Source of the DNA: Alphaproteobacteria bacterium | GTDB taxonomy: Bacteria > Pseudomonadota > Alphaproteobacteria > Reyranellales > Reyranellaceae | Assembly: GCA_017308235.1 (NCBI GenBank) | Contig: JAFKFL010000017.1 | Coordinates: 122,678 to 186,677, forward strand | Reading direction: 5' to 3' | DNA length: 64,000 nt | Shown: positions 13,136 to 22,698 of the stretch, piece after piece | Layout of the letters: every line of letters starts with the position of its first letter | Position numbering within the stretch: position 1 is the first letter of the stretch | The notes under the pieces: model-generated | Database searches by the model: none | Seen by the model: only the letters and a program-made list of their open reading frames with translations | Told to the model about the DNA's origin: nothing | Position numbers and translations under genes: made by a program

Positions 13136-13627
13136 GTGACAGCGACACGACACGCCGAGCGAAAGATCATCGCTTTCGCTCCCCGACAACTTTTTGATCT
13201 TGTCGCGGACGTTCCGCGCTATCCCGAGTTTTTGCCCTGGTGCACGGCGGCGCGCGTTCGCCGGCACGAGGCGCCAAATGTCGAGATCGACGAGGTTGCG
13301 ATCGGCTTTGGCCCATTCCGGGAAACCTTCGTCTCGCGTGTCGTCCTTGCGAGCGAAAATCCAAATGAGCTGCGCATCGACACCGTCGGCATCGAGGGAC
13401 CCTTCCGGGTCTTGTCCAGCCGATGGACGTTCCAGCCGCACGACGGTGGGACGATGATCGATTTTTCCCTGGAGTTCGAATTCCGTTCGCGGCTTCTGCA
13501 GCATACGGTGCGCATGCTGTTCGCCGAGGCCGTGAAGCGAATGGTGGCGGCCTTCGAAGCCCGCGCGGGGCAGCTCTACGGCAAGCCTAACGCTCCGCCA
13601 GTGACGCCAGCAACGCAAGCGCGGTGA
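13136..13627 (+). CDS. COQ10/RatA-type START-domain protein
   Basis: A 163-residue protein of the polyketide cyclase/START family. The opening KIIAFAPRQLFDLVADVPRY and PEFLPWC are the signature of the subgroup that includes mitochondrial COQ10 (ubiquinone binding) and E. coli RatA. Only a GTG at 13136 is available as a sensible start, 6 bases after lipA. Its 3' end overlaps the convergent pncC gene by 41 bases. Next to lipA and PDH, a role in quinone chaperoning is the better guess, by analogy only. Confidence 0.82.
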   Translation: MTATRHAERKIIAFAPRQLFDLVADVPRYPEFLPWCTAARVRRHEAPNVEIDEVAIGFGPFRETFVSRVVLASENPNELRIDTVGIEGPFRVLSSRWTFQPHDGGTMIDFSLEFEFRSRLLQHTVRMLFAEAVKRMVAAFEARAGQLYGKPNAPPVTPATQAR

Positions 13628-14078
13628 TTACCGCGACGCGGCGGATGCCGTCCCGATCGCCGTGGAAGACATGGCGCTCGACGATCGGCTCGCCGCCCTT
13701 TCGCAAGGCGCCGAAATGCACCAGGCCCACGGGCTTCTCGGCCGTACCGCCGCCAGGACCGGCAACGCCCGTCACCGATACCGCGAGGTCGGCGTCGGAA
13801 TGGCGCAGAGCGCCGGCCGCCATGGCACGGGCGACCGGCTCGCTCACCGCACCGTGCTTCATGATCATGTCCCAACGCACGCCGATCATGTCGCGCTTGG
13901 CTTCGTTGGAGTAGGTGACGAAGGCGCGATCGACCACGTCGGACGAGCCCGCAATCGCCGTCAGCGTGGCCGCGATCAAGCCGCCGGTGCAGGACTCGGC
14001 GGTTGCGACCTTCAGGCCGCGATGACGGCAGGCATTGAGCACGCGTTCGGCGGCGTCCCTGAGCTCGTGGTCGAACAT
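13587..14078 (-). CDS. pncC: CinA C-terminal domain protein / nicotinamide-nucleotide amidohydrolase
   Basis: A 163-residue stand-alone CinA-C domain, the fold of PncC, which converts NMN to nicotinic acid mononucleotide in pyridine nucleotide recycling. Visible blocks are TAESCTGGLIAATLTAIAG, FVTYSNEAKRDMIGV, GAVSEPVARAMAAGAL, and AVSVTGVAGPGGGT followed by KPVGLV. No N-terminal MoaB-like domain is present. It is six bases downstream of ispDF on the same strand; its last 41 bases overlap the START-domain gene on the other strand. Confidence 0.92.
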   Translation of the reverse strand: MFDHELRDAAERVLNACRHRGLKVATAESCTGGLIAATLTAIAGSSDVVDRAFVTYSNEAKRDMIGVRWDMIMKHGAVSEPVARAMAAGALRHSDADLAVSVTGVAGPGGGTAEKPVGLVHFGALRKGGEPIVERHVFHGDRDGIRRVAVITALALLASLAER

Positions 14079-14084
14079 CTTGGA

Positions 14085-15251
14085 TCAGCTCCTCGGAATT
14101 TCGACGGTGGCGACGGCTTGCGCGGCGATCCCTTCACGGCGGCCGGTGAATCCCAGCCCTTCTGTCGTCGTCGCCTTGACGCTTACACGGTCCGGCGAGA
14201 CGGCGGCGATCCGGGCGATGCTCGAGATCATCGCCTCGCGGTGTGGGCCGATACGCGGCGCCTCGCACACGAGTGTAAGGTCAAGGTGCAGGATGCGGCC
14301 GCCGCGCGCGCCGAGCAGGTCGACAGCGTGGCGCAGGAATCGATCGGACGAAACGCCTCGCCATTGCGGGTCGGAGGGCGGGAAATGCTTGCCGATATCG
14401 CCGGCGCCGATGGCGCCCAAGACAGCGTCGGTGAGCGCATGAAGCGCCACGTCGGCGTCGGAATGCCCGGCCAGTGTCTGCGTATGGGGGATGGCCACAC
14501 CGCACAACATCACGGCGTTGCCCGGACCAAAACCATGCACGTCGAAGCCAAAGGCAGTGCGTGTCTCCATCGCTGAAGCTCGGGCAACGTCCTCGGCTGT
14601 CGTGATCTTCAGGTTTTCGTCGCTGCCTGCCACCATGACTACCTTCAGCCCCGCACGTTCAGCCACCGCCGCATCATCGGTAAGGGCCGTGGCATCGGCT
14701 TCAGCAAGCGACGCGGCAGCCCGATGCGCGGCGAGCAGGGGCGCGAATCGAAAGATCTGCGGCGTCTGTGCCCGCCACAGGTTCACCCGAGGCACGGTCT
14801 CGACAATGGCCCCCTCTGAACCGGTCTTCTTTACCGTGTCGGCCAGAGGCACGCCCAGCACGGCACCGTCGATGCCCTTTGCCGCCGCGGCGGCAAGGCA
14901 AGCCGCAATGTCCTCCGTACGGACGAACGGGCGCGCCGCGTCATGGACGGCCACGAAATCCGGCGCGTCGCCGCTCAGGGCTTCGAGCCCCTTCAGGACG
15001 GATTGCTGCCGACTCACCCCGCCGGGGACAGGGTGAGGTAGCTCAAGTCCCCGGGTGGCCGCTTCGTAGTGGGCCTCGTCCCCCGCCGCAATGACGACGC
15101 GAATGGCGTCGATCCCGGGGGTTGCCCGGTAAGCCAGGACGGTGCGTCGCAGGACCGGCTGGCCATTCAGGAGGGCGTACTGCTTGGGCAATGGGCCGCC
15201 GAAGCGGCTGCCGCGGCCGGCGGCGACAATAAGGGCGGTACAGGTGGGCAC
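14085..15251 (-). CDS. ispDF: Bifunctional IspD/IspF
   Basis: Fused enzyme of the MEP isoprenoid pathway. Residues 1 to about 225 are IspD (CTP binding LIVAAGRGSRFGG and PLPKQY; VHDAARPFV), which makes CDP-methylerythritol; about 230-388 are IspF (metal ligands in FDVHGFGPG, AGHSDADVALHALTDA; C-terminal KATTTEGLGF), which makes the cyclodiphosphate. The fusion is common in alphaproteobacteria. The start is GTG 15251, reading M-P-T-C-T-A-L. Divergent from dusB. Confidence 0.96.
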   Translation of the reverse strand: MPTCTALIVAAGRGSRFGGPLPKQYALLNGQPVLRRTVLAYRATPGIDAIRVVIAAGDEAHYEAATRGLELPHPVPGGVSRQQSVLKGLEALSGDAPDFVAVHDAARPFVRTEDIAACLAAAAAKGIDGAVLGVPLADTVKKTGSEGAIVETVPRVNLWRAQTPQIFRFAPLLAAHRAAASLAEADATALTDDAAVAERAGLKVVMVAGSDENLKITTAEDVARASAMETRTAFGFDVHGFGPGNAVMLCGVAIPHTQTLAGHSDADVALHALTDAVLGAIGAGDIGKHFPPSDPQWRGVSSDRFLRHAVDLLGARGGRILHLDLTLVCEAPRIGPHREAMISSIARIAAVSPDRVSVKATTTEGLGFTGRREGIAAQAVATVEIPRS

Positions 15252-15359
15252 GGGTGTTCATAACATCGGCTTTGCAGGGGCGCACTTCGACCTCTCACGG
15301 CCCCCTCGCGCGGGGCTCTTGCGCCGTTTGGGCAGACCCGCTAATCCTCGGCCCAATTA

Positions 15360-15386
15360 TTGTGCAGCGCACAAGTTGCCCATAAA
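15360..15386 (+). promoter_or_regulatory. Palindrome and possible promoter upstream of dusB-ntrBC
   Basis: TTGTGC-AGC-GCACAA (15360-15374) is a perfect 6-bp inverted repeat in the 147-base gap between ispDF and dusB. A possible -10 element, CATAAA, lies at 15381-15386, so the palindrome would cover a -35 region. It resembles a repressor or activator operator; the regulator is not identified. Confidence 0.3.
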
Positions 15387-15398
15387 CTGATCAGTAGA

Positions 15399-16406
15399 AT
15401 GGCCCAGAAACCTCGTCTAAGCCCGATTGATATTGGTCCCGTACGCCTCGATGACCCGGTCATCCTGGCGCCGATGTCGGGTGTCACCGACATGCCCTTT
15501 CGCCAGATGGTCAAGCGGGACGGGGCCGGGCTGGTTGTCTCCGAGATGATCGCGTCGGCGGCAATGGTGCGGGAGAACCGCAAGACCCTGCTGATGGCGA
15601 AGAATTCGCCCGAGGAATTCCCGATGTCGGTGCAACTGGCCGGCTGCGAGCCCGAGGTGATGGCCGAGGCGGCCAAACTGAACGAGGATCGCGGCGCGGC
15701 CATCATCGACATCAACTTCGGCTGTCCGGTGAAGAAGGTCGTGAACGGGCATGCCGGTTCGGCCCTAATGCGCGATGAGGTTCATGCCGCGAAGATCCTC
15801 GAGGCGACGGTGAAGGCCGTGAAGCTCCCCGTGACCCTCAAGATGAGGACCGGTTGGGATCAGGCCAATCGCAATGCCCCCACGCTCGCGCGTATCGCCG
15901 AGGAATGCGGGATCAAGATGCTGACGGTGCACGGCCGCACGCGCTGCCAATTCTATGACGGATCCGCCGACTGGGCGTTCATCCGCGAGGTGAAGGCAGT
16001 GACGCGCCTGCCGGTGATCGCCAACGGCGACATCAACTCGCTCGACGACATTGACCAGGCACTGGACCAGTCTGGGGCAGATGGCGTGATGATCGGGCGG
16101 GGCGCCTACGGCCGCCCGTGGTTCCTTAATCAGGCGATCCATTACCTGCGGACTGGCGAGCGGCTGCCGGACCCGCCGCTGGCGGAGCGGTATGCGGCGG
16201 TGCGTGCGCATTTCGAGGCGATGCTCGAGCATTACGGGTCAGAGACAGGCGTGCGCATGGCCCGCAAACACCTCGGCTGGTACTCAAGAGGCTTGCCGGC
16301 ATCGGCCGAGTTCCGCGCCGCCGTGAACCGAGAGACCGAAGCCGACAAAGTACGGGCCTTGCTTGCCGCCTTCTTCCTGCCGGCTGTCGAGGAGCAGGCC
16401 GCGTGA
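15399..16406 (+). CDS. dusB: tRNA-dihydrouridine synthase
   Basis: FMN enzyme that reduces uridines in the tRNA D-loop (the NifR3 protein of older literature). In 335 residues: [14 protein letters not shown] at the N-terminus, the active-site cysteine in [12 protein letters not shown] (Cys109), [14 protein letters not shown] with FMN-phosphate contacts, and [13 protein letters not shown]. First gene of dusB-ntrB-ntrC-ntrY-ntrX, a conserved alphaproteobacterial operon. Its stop overlaps the GTG start of ntrB (GTGA), indicating translational coupling. No clear ribosome binding site precedes ATG 15399. Confidence 0.96.
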   Translation: MAQKPRLSPIDIGPVRLDDPVILAPMSGVTDMPFRQMVKRDGAGLVVSEMIASAAMVRENRKTLLMAKNSPEEFPMSVQLAGCEPEVMAEAAKLNEDRGAAIIDINFGCPVKKVVNGHAGSALMRDEVHAAKILEATVKAVKLPVTLKMRTGWDQANRNAPTLARIAEECGIKMLTVHGRTRCQFYDGSADWAFIREVKAVTRLPVIANGDINSLDDIDQALDQSGADGVMIGRGAYGRPWFLNQAIHYLRTGERLPDPPLAERYAAVRAHFEAMLEHYGSETGVRMARKHLGWYSRGLPASAEFRAAVNRETEADKVRALLAAFFLPAVEEQAA

Positions 16407-17518
16407 CGGCGGCGCTGCCCCTCAAGCGCAGCGATCTTGCGAACGACCTGTTCCCGAGCGCCATCCTCGATTCGCTTTCGGAGGCCGTGATTGTCGTCGA
16501 TGGTAACGGTCTGGTGCATTACGCCAACCTTTCCGCCGAGCAGTTCTTCGGAATCGGACGAACACGCCTGGTGGGCCATGCGCTGAGCGAATTCATTCCT
16601 GAGGACACGCCACTTTTCTCCCTGCTCGAGCAGGTGCTCGCTACCGGTGGTGCCGTCGCGGAAAATGGCATCACGCTTGCATCGCCGCGTATCGGCAATC
16701 GCTTCTGCGCGCTGCGTCTGGCGCCCATCGTGGAGAGTGAGGCGCTGATTTCCGTCTCGCTGGTAGAACAGTCGATCGCACGCAATATCGATCGGCAGAT
16801 GTCGCACCGCAGTGCTGCCCGGTCGGTGAGCGCTCTCGCCGCGATGCTGGCGCATGAGGTCAAGAACCCGCTGTCCGGCATCCGCGGAGCGGCGCAGCTC
16901 CTGGAGCATTCGATCCCGGACAGCGAACGCGTGCTCACCAACCTGATCTGCGAGGAGACCGACCGGATCGTGGCCCTGGTGGACCGCATGGAGGCCTTTG
17001 CCGACGGCCGTCCGATCGACCGCGCCGCAGTCAACATCCATCAGGTCCTCGACCATGTACGGCGCCTGTCACAGACCGGATTCGGCAAGAACGTGCGCTT
17101 CGTGGAGACCTATGACCCCTCTCTGCCCGAAGTGTTCGGTGATCGCGACCAGCTCATCCAGGTCTTCTTGAATCTGGTGAAGAATGCCTGCGAGGCGACC
17201 GGTGAGGGCGAGCGCGAGATCGAGCTGTCGACGGCCTACCGACATGGACTGAGACTCGCCGTGCCGGGCCAGCAGGGGCGGGTCAACCTGCCGCTGGTCG
17301 TCTCGGTGCGCGACAACGGCCATGGCGTGCCTGACGAGATCCGCGGTCATCTGTTCGACGCCTTCGTCACCAACAAGCCGTCAGGAACAGGGCTGGGCCT
17401 TGCCCTGGTCGCCAAGATCGTCGCCGATCATGGCGGTGCCATCGAGTACGACAGCGAGCCAGGCCGCACGACATTTCGCGTCATGCTGCCGCTCCAGGCA
17501 GCGCGGGCCGTTCTATGA
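16403..17518 (+). CDS. ntrB: Nitrogen regulation sensor kinase NtrB (GlnL)
   Basis: Cytosolic histidine kinase that phosphorylates NtrC under nitrogen limitation and is controlled by PII. The 371 residues contain a PAS domain (about 18-130, [15 protein letters not shown]), the dimerisation/phosphoacceptor helix with His151 in [14 protein letters not shown], and an ATPase domain with the N box [22 protein letters not shown] and GTGLGLALV. No membrane segment, as expected. Start is GTG 16403, overlapping dusB; the end overlaps the ntrC ATG by four bases. Confidence 0.95.
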   Translation: MTAALPLKRSDLANDLFPSAILDSLSEAVIVVDGNGLVHYANLSAEQFFGIGRTRLVGHALSEFIPEDTPLFSLLEQVLATGGAVAENGITLASPRIGNRFCALRLAPIVESEALISVSLVEQSIARNIDRQMSHRSAARSVSALAAMLAHEVKNPLSGIRGAAQLLEHSIPDSERVLTNLICEETDRIVALVDRMEAFADGRPIDRAAVNIHQVLDHVRRLSQTGFGKNVRFVETYDPSLPEVFGDRDQLIQVFLNLVKNACEATGEGEREIELSTAYRHGLRLAVPGQQGRVNLPLVVSVRDNGHGVPDEIRGHLFDAFVTNKPSGTGLGLALVAKIVADHGGAIEYDSEPGRTTFRVMLPLQAARAVL

Positions 17519-18993
17519 GCACCGGTACAACCATCCTGGTCGCCGACGACGACCGCGCCATCCGCACCGTCCTACATCAGGCGCTTGGTCGGCAGGGCCA
17601 CACCGTCCGCAGCACGGGTGCTGCCGCCACGCTCTGGCAATGGGTCCAGGAAGGCGAGGGCCAGCTCGTGATCACCGACGTGGTGATGCCCGACGAAAAC
17701 GGTCTCGATCTCGTGCCGCGCATCCGCAAGCTTCGGCCCGATCTGCGCATCATCGTCATGAGCGCGCAATCGACGCTGCTTACGGCGGTGCGGGCCACCG
17801 AGCGCGGTGCCTTCGAATATCTGCCCAAGCCGTTCGATCTCAACGAGTTGGTCTCGGTCGTGAACCGGGCGCTTTCCGCCCCCGCGGCTCCGGCAATTCG
17901 GAGCCTGCAGCCATCGGAGGAGGGCGAGCGCCTGCCCTTGATCGGCCGCTCTCCTGCGATGCAGGAAATCTATCGGGCGCTTGCCCGCCTGATGGCGACC
18001 GATCTTACTGTCACGGTGACGGGCGAATCGGGTACCGGCAAGGAGCTGGTCGCGCGCGCCCTACATGACTACGGCAAGCGGCGCAAAGGTCCGTTCGTGG
18101 CGCTCAATATGGCGGCGATCCCGCGCGAACTGATCGAGAGCGAGCTGTTCGGCCATGAGCGCGGCGCTTTCACGGGGGCGGTCCAACGCTCGGCCGGCAA
18201 GTTCGAGCAGGCCGCCGGCGGCACGCTCTTCCTCGACGAAATCGGCGACATGCCGCCGGAGGCGCAGACCCGCTTGCTGCGCGTCCTGCAGGAAGGCGAG
18301 TACATGACGGTGGGCGGCCGTACGCCGATCAAAGCCAACGTCCGCATCGTGGCAGCCACCCACCGTGATTTGCGCCGCCTCATCCAGCAAGGCCTTTTCC
18401 GCGAAGACCTGTTCTATCGTCTGAACGTCGTGCCCATTCGCCTGCCGCCTCTGCGCGAACGCCTGGACGATATCCCCGAGCTCGCCAATCACTTCCTGCG
18501 TGCGGCGACGGTCGACGGATTGCCGACCAAGGTCCTGTCGCCTGATGCCATGGCACGTCTGCGTCAGTATCGCTGGCCCGGCAATGTGCGCGAGTTGGAG
18601 AATCTCGTGCGGCGATTGTCCGCTCTTTATTCGGAAGAGATGATCGGTGCGGAGACGATCGAAAGCGAGCTTACGGACGCCATTCTGGCACCCGACCCGG
18701 AGGCGAGCGGTATGAGCGGTGCGACCGACGACGCGACGCTGACCGACGCCGTCGACCGCCATCTGCAGGCATTGTTTGCAGCGCACGGCGACCGTCTGCC
18801 ACCCGACGGCATGTATGATCGCGTCATCTCGGAGGTCGAGCGGCCGCTGCTCTCGCTGGCGTTGGGGGCAACGCGTGGTAATCAGTTGCGCGCGGCCCGT
18901 CTTCTGGGGCTCAATCGCAACACTTTACGCAAGAAAATCAAGGACCTCGACGTTCCCGTGGTTCGTACACCGCAGGTTCGCCGAGGGAGGTGA
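17515..18993 (+). CDS. ntrC: Nitrogen regulation response regulator NtrC
   Basis: Sigma-54 enhancer-binding protein of the nitrogen regulon. In 492 residues: receiver domain with phosphorylated Asp55 ([11 protein letters not shown]), AAA+ domain with Walker A GESGTGKE, the sigma-54 contact loop GAFTGA, Walker [14 protein letters not shown], and a Fis-type helix-turn-helix at the C-terminus ([20 protein letters not shown]). All ATPase signatures are intact, in contrast with the downstream NtrX. ATG 17515 overlaps the ntrB stop. Confidence 0.97.
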   Translation: MSTGTTILVADDDRAIRTVLHQALGRQGHTVRSTGAAATLWQWVQEGEGQLVITDVVMPDENGLDLVPRIRKLRPDLRIIVMSAQSTLLTAVRATERGAFEYLPKPFDLNELVSVVNRALSAPAAPAIRSLQPSEEGERLPLIGRSPAMQEIYRALARLMATDLTVTVTGESGTGKELVARALHDYGKRRKGPFVALNMAAIPRELIESELFGHERGAFTGAVQRSAGKFEQAAGGTLFLDEIGDMPPEAQTRLLRVLQEGEYMTVGGRTPIKANVRIVAATHRDLRRLIQQGLFREDLFYRLNVVPIRLPPLRERLDDIPELANHFLRAATVDGLPTKVLSPDAMARLRQYRWPGNVRELENLVRRLSALYSEEMIGAETIESELTDAILAPDPEASGMSGATDDATLTDAVDRHLQALFAAHGDRLPPDGMYDRVISEVERPLLSLALGATRGNQLRAARLLGLNRNTLRKKIKDLDVPVVRTPQVRRGR

Positions 18994-18997
18994 CTTG

Positions 18998-21232
18998 GTG
19001 ACAGCAGCATCGCTGGGTGTGTCGCGTTTTAGCGAGACGATGAACGCGATCGGCCGGGCATTGACCGGTCGTATCGCCGCTATTTCGCTCGCGACGATTG
19101 CCGTTGCCGCGGGTGCAGCGACCTATGCCTGGCTGGCGGGCTTTGCACCCACGAGCTTCAGTACGCCGGGCTGGATGACCGGCCTTCTGGTCGCCGATCT
19201 GGTGATTGCAATCGCACTGGTGGCACTCCTGGCCGTGCGGCTCACGCAGATCTGGCTCGATCGCCGACGAGGCGCCGCCGGGTCGCGTTTGCACATGCGG
19301 CTGGTGCTGATCTGCAGCCTCTTCACTGTGACACCCACAGTCATCGTCACCATCATCCTGTCGCTGCTGGTCATCAATTTGACCGACTTCGTCGTGAAGC
19401 CGTCGCAAGCGGCGTACGAGATGGCCCGCACCATCGGCGAGCCGGTCCGGCGGGCGCGGGAAGAAGAGATCCTGCGCGACATCGCGGCGATCTCCGCGCC
19501 GCTGCAAAGCATCGGGATCGACGCGCTACGGAACAAGGACGAAACGGACAAGGCGCTGGCGCAGCTCATCGAAGGGCGCCCGCTGATCGAAGCCGACGTG
19601 ATCGACGCTGACAATGGTCTTGTCGCGCGGGCGGTTGCAACTGATGCCACACCCATCGCCAATCCTGTCCCGGCGGCAAAGTATTTGTGGCAGGCCGTCA
19701 GCCAGGCGCGGCCCATCCAATTCGAGTCCGAACGCGGCGCCTACTTCGTGATGCAGCTCTTTGTCGACCAGCCGTTGTTCCTCGTGACAGGTCACGCTGT
19801 CGATCTGCGCGTCGTCGACTACATCAATCGCATCGATTTCGCCGGCAAATTCTACGGGCAGATAGAGCAGGCGTTGCAGCGCAGCCAGCTCATCATCTTC
19901 ACCGTCTGCGGCGCCATTGCGCTTCTGATGTTGCTGGCGGCGGTATGGCTTGCCATCCAGGTGGCCACGCGCCTGACAGCGCCGATCGGCGGCCTGATGG
20001 CGGCGGCGGAGCAGGTTCGCGGTGGTGACCTAGGAGCGCGGGTGGAGGAGGGGCCGCCGAACGATGAACTCGGCCAGCTTGCGCGCTCCTTCAACCGCAT
20101 GACGAGCCAAATCGAGCAGCAACGCGGTGAGCTGGTCGCCGCCAATGAGGAGCTCGACCGACGGCGACGCCTTACCGACGCGGTGCTGGCTGGAGTTTCG
20201 GCCGGCGTTCTAAGCGTCGACGGCGCCGGCATTGTCACCCGCAGCAACCGATCGGCACTCGACCTGCTCGCTCTCCCGGAGGATGGTGTGCTGGGGCGGC
20301 AGCTCATCGATGTCATACCTGAGGTGGCGCCGCTGATCATCCAGGCGGCGGAGCGCCCAGATCGGCTCACGCAAGGGCAGATCGAAATCCTGCATCGCGG
20401 CATTCGCCGTATCCTCCTGGTGCGCATCAGCGCAGCTTCGGACTCTGGTTCCGTCGTCACCTTTGACGACGTCACCGAACTCATGTCGGCGCAGCGCATG
20501 GCGGCCTGGGGCGACGTGGCACGCCGCATCGCCCACGAGATCAAGAATCCCCTGACGCCGATCCAGCTTTCGGCCGAGCGACTGCGGCGGCGCTATCTCA
20601 AGCAGATCAAGGAAGATCCCGAGACCTTCTCGACCTGCACCGACACTATCATCCGTCAGGTCGGCGACATTGGCCGGATGGTGGACGAGTTCTCCTCCTT
20701 CGCGCGCATGCCGCGTCCCACGGTGCAGCCCGAGGATGCGCGCGAGCTGTGCCACCAGGCCTTGTTCCTCCAGCGCAGCGGCAATGCCGACATCCGCTAT
20801 CACGCGAACCTGCCTGATCATCCGATACCTCTGATCTGCGACAGACGGCAGGTTGGCCAAGTGCTCACAAACATCCTGAAGAACGCGGCCGAGGCGATCG
20901 AGGGCCGAGAGGCGCGTGGTGGGCAGGCGCTGCCTCCAGGGGAGATTTCACTCGCGCTCGAAGACGAGGGGGCGACCGTTCGCATCGTGGTCGAGGACAA
21001 TGGCAAGGGTCTCCCCAAGGCGGAACGCGATCGCCTGACCGAGCCCTATATGACGACACGCAGCAAAGGGACGGGGCTCGGCCTCGCCATCGTCAAGAAG
21101 ATCATGGAAGACCATGGCGGCCAGCTTCTCCTGGACGACCGCGAGGGTGGCGGGGCGCGCATCAGTCTGGTATTCCGACGGGACGCGAGGGAAATCGCGT
21201 CGGCCACGTCGCATGCGACAGCCGCACAATAA
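18998..21232 (+). CDS. ntrY: Sensor histidine kinase NtrY
   Basis: Membrane-bound kinase partnered with NtrX. The 744 residues begin with hydrophobic spans (IAAISLATIAVAAGAATYAW; TGLLVADLVIAIALVALLAV; LVLICSLFTVTPTVIVTII), a periplasmic stretch to about residue 290, another span (IIFTVCGAIALLMLLAAVWL), HAMP, a PAS-like region, the phosphoacceptor His513 in RRIAHEIKNPLTPIQ and an ATPase domain ending GTGLGLAIVKKI. GTG 18998 follows GAGGGAGG; TTG 18995 or ATG 19040 are alternatives. Linked to redox, nitrogen and respiration control in related bacteria. Confidence 0.93.
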   Translation: MTAASLGVSRFSETMNAIGRALTGRIAAISLATIAVAAGAATYAWLAGFAPTSFSTPGWMTGLLVADLVIAIALVALLAVRLTQIWLDRRRGAAGSRLHMRLVLICSLFTVTPTVIVTIILSLLVINLTDFVVKPSQAAYEMARTIGEPVRRAREEEILRDIAAISAPLQSIGIDALRNKDETDKALAQLIEGRPLIEADVIDADNGLVARAVATDATPIANPVPAAKYLWQAVSQARPIQFESERGAYFVMQLFVDQPLFLVTGHAVDLRVVDYINRIDFAGKFYGQIEQALQRSQLIIFTVCGAIALLMLLAAVWLAIQVATRLTAPIGGLMAAAEQVRGGDLGARVEEGPPNDELGQLARSFNRMTSQIEQQRGELVAANEELDRRRRLTDAVLAGVSAGVLSVDGAGIVTRSNRSALDLLALPEDGVLGRQLIDVIPEVAPLIIQAAERPDRLTQGQIEILHRGIRRILLVRISAASDSGSVVTFDDVTELMSAQRMAAWGDVARRIAHEIKNPLTPIQLSAERLRRRYLKQIKEDPETFSTCTDTIIRQVGDIGRMVDEFSSFARMPRPTVQPEDARELCHQALFLQRSGNADIRYHANLPDHPIPLICDRRQVGQVLTNILKNAAEAIEGREARGGQALPPGEISLALEDEGATVRIVVEDNGKGLPKAERDRLTEPYMTTRSKGTGLGLAIVKKIMEDHGGQLLLDDREGGGARISLVFRRDAREIASATSHATAAQ

Positions 21233-21263
21233 TCCGTGAAAGCCGCGGACCGTTTGAAGAGCC

Positions 21264-22676
21264 ATGGGCCACGATATTCTGATCGTCGATGACGAGCGCG
21301 ATATTTGCACGCTGATCGCGGGCATCCTGGAGGATGAAGGGCATACGGCTCGGCGCGCGCATAACAGCAGCGAAGCGATCGAGGCAGTCCGTCAGCGTCG
21401 GCCGGCGCTGGTCATCCTTGATGTCTGGCTGCAGGGCAGTGAACTCGACGGGCTTCAGCTCCTCGAATTCATCCGCCGCGACGAACTGCCGACCCCGGTC
21501 GTGATGATCAGTGGCCACGGCACGATCGATACTGCCGTGTCCGCTATCAAGAGCGGCGCATACGACTTCATCGAGAAGCCCTTCAAGGCCGATCGGCTTC
21601 TTCTCGTGGTCGACCGCGCCATCGAGACCGACCGGCTGAGACGGGAGAACGCGACCCTGCGTCGACGGGCCGGCGGCGAAGTTACCTTCGTGGGTTCCTC
21701 CGCGACCGCCGCCAATGTGCGCGGGCAGATCGAACGTGTCGCGCCCACGGGCAGCCGGGTACTGATCACCGGCCCCTCCGGCGTCGGCAAAGAGACCGCA
21801 GCTCGACTTATCCACCAAGGTTCCAAGCGGTCGGAGGGCCCTTTTGTGGTGGTGAATTGCTCGACCTTGCCGGCGGAGCGGCTGGAAATCGAGCTGTTCG
21901 GCACAGACGGCGAGACCGATCACGACACATTGCACGTCTCCGGCGCCTTCGAATTGGCGCATGGCGGCACACTGCTCCTCAAGGAGGTCTCGGACCTGCC
22001 GGTAGGCTTGCAAAGCCGCCTGGCGCGCGTCCTGCAGGAGCAATCCTATATGCGCGATGCCGGCAAGACCCGTGTCGAAGTCGATGTGCGTGTTCTCGCT
22101 TCAACCACGAACGCCTTGCAGGACAGTATTGCCGCCGGCCAGTTCCGTGAGGAGCTGTTCCACCGATTGAATGTCGTGTCGTTGCGGGTGCCGGCGCTCA
22201 GCGAGCGGCGGGAGGATATTCCGGAGCTGGCCGCAGATCTTCTGCGGCGAGTGGCCGATGCTACCGGCCTGTCGGAGCGAACTCTCGGCGAGGATACCTC
22301 TGCCGCGCTGCAGGGCCACGATTGGCCGGGCAACGTGCGGCAGTTGCGCAACGTCATCGAGCGTCTCTTGATCCTCGCCCCGGCGGGCGGTGGTGCGATC
22401 CGCGCCGACGTGTTGCCCAACGACGTCAGTGAGGATGCGCCGTCGGTGCTGCGCTGGGAGAAAGGCGGCGAGATCATGCAATTGCCGTTGCGCGACGCCC
22501 GCGAGGTCTTCGAACGCGAGTACCTGCTGGCGCAGGTCACCCGATTTGGAGGCAACATCTCGCGTACGGCGACGTTCGTCGGCATGGAGAGATCGGCGTT
22601 GCATCGGAAGTTGAAGTCGCTCGGCCTGCATGGAACGGGAAGCGATGAGCGTGTGGGTGTCGAGCCAGCGGCCTGA
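21264..22676 (+). CDS. ntrX: NtrX-type response regulator with degenerate AAA+ domain
   Basis: Response regulator partnered with NtrY. In 470 residues: receiver domain with Asp53 (LVILDVWLQGS), AAA+ domain and a Fis-type DNA-binding end (GNISRTATFVGMERSALHRK). Walker A is intact (GPSGVGKE, about residue 170). The sigma-54 loop GAFTGA is absent; the corresponding region reads GTDGETDHDTLHVSGAF. Walker B reads GGTLLLKEV, with Lys240 where Asp is normal. ATP hydrolysis and sigma-54 activation are therefore doubtful, and the protein may work as a conventional phosphorylation-controlled regulator. Confidence 0.92.
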   Translation: MGHDILIVDDERDICTLIAGILEDEGHTARRAHNSSEAIEAVRQRRPALVILDVWLQGSELDGLQLLEFIRRDELPTPVVMISGHGTIDTAVSAIKSGAYDFIEKPFKADRLLLVVDRAIETDRLRRENATLRRRAGGEVTFVGSSATAANVRGQIERVAPTGSRVLITGPSGVGKETAARLIHQGSKRSEGPFVVVNCSTLPAERLEIELFGTDGETDHDTLHVSGAFELAHGGTLLLKEVSDLPVGLQSRLARVLQEQSYMRDAGKTRVEVDVRVLASTTNALQDSIAAGQFREELFHRLNVVSLRVPALSERREDIPELAADLLRRVADATGLSERTLGEDTSAALQGHDWPGNVRQLRNVIERLLILAPAGGGAIRADVLPNDVSEDAPSVLRWEKGGEIMQLPLRDAREVFEREYLLAQVTRFGGNISRTATFVGMERSALHRKLKSLGLHGTGSDERVGVEPAA

Positions 22677-22698
22677 GTTGAAGGGGGGAGAAGAGTTT

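Noticed and set aside
13587..13627. Overlap of 41 bases between the START-domain gene and pncC as sign of misassembly
   Set aside because: Both proteins have normal family ends; convergent overlaps of this size are common in compact genomes.
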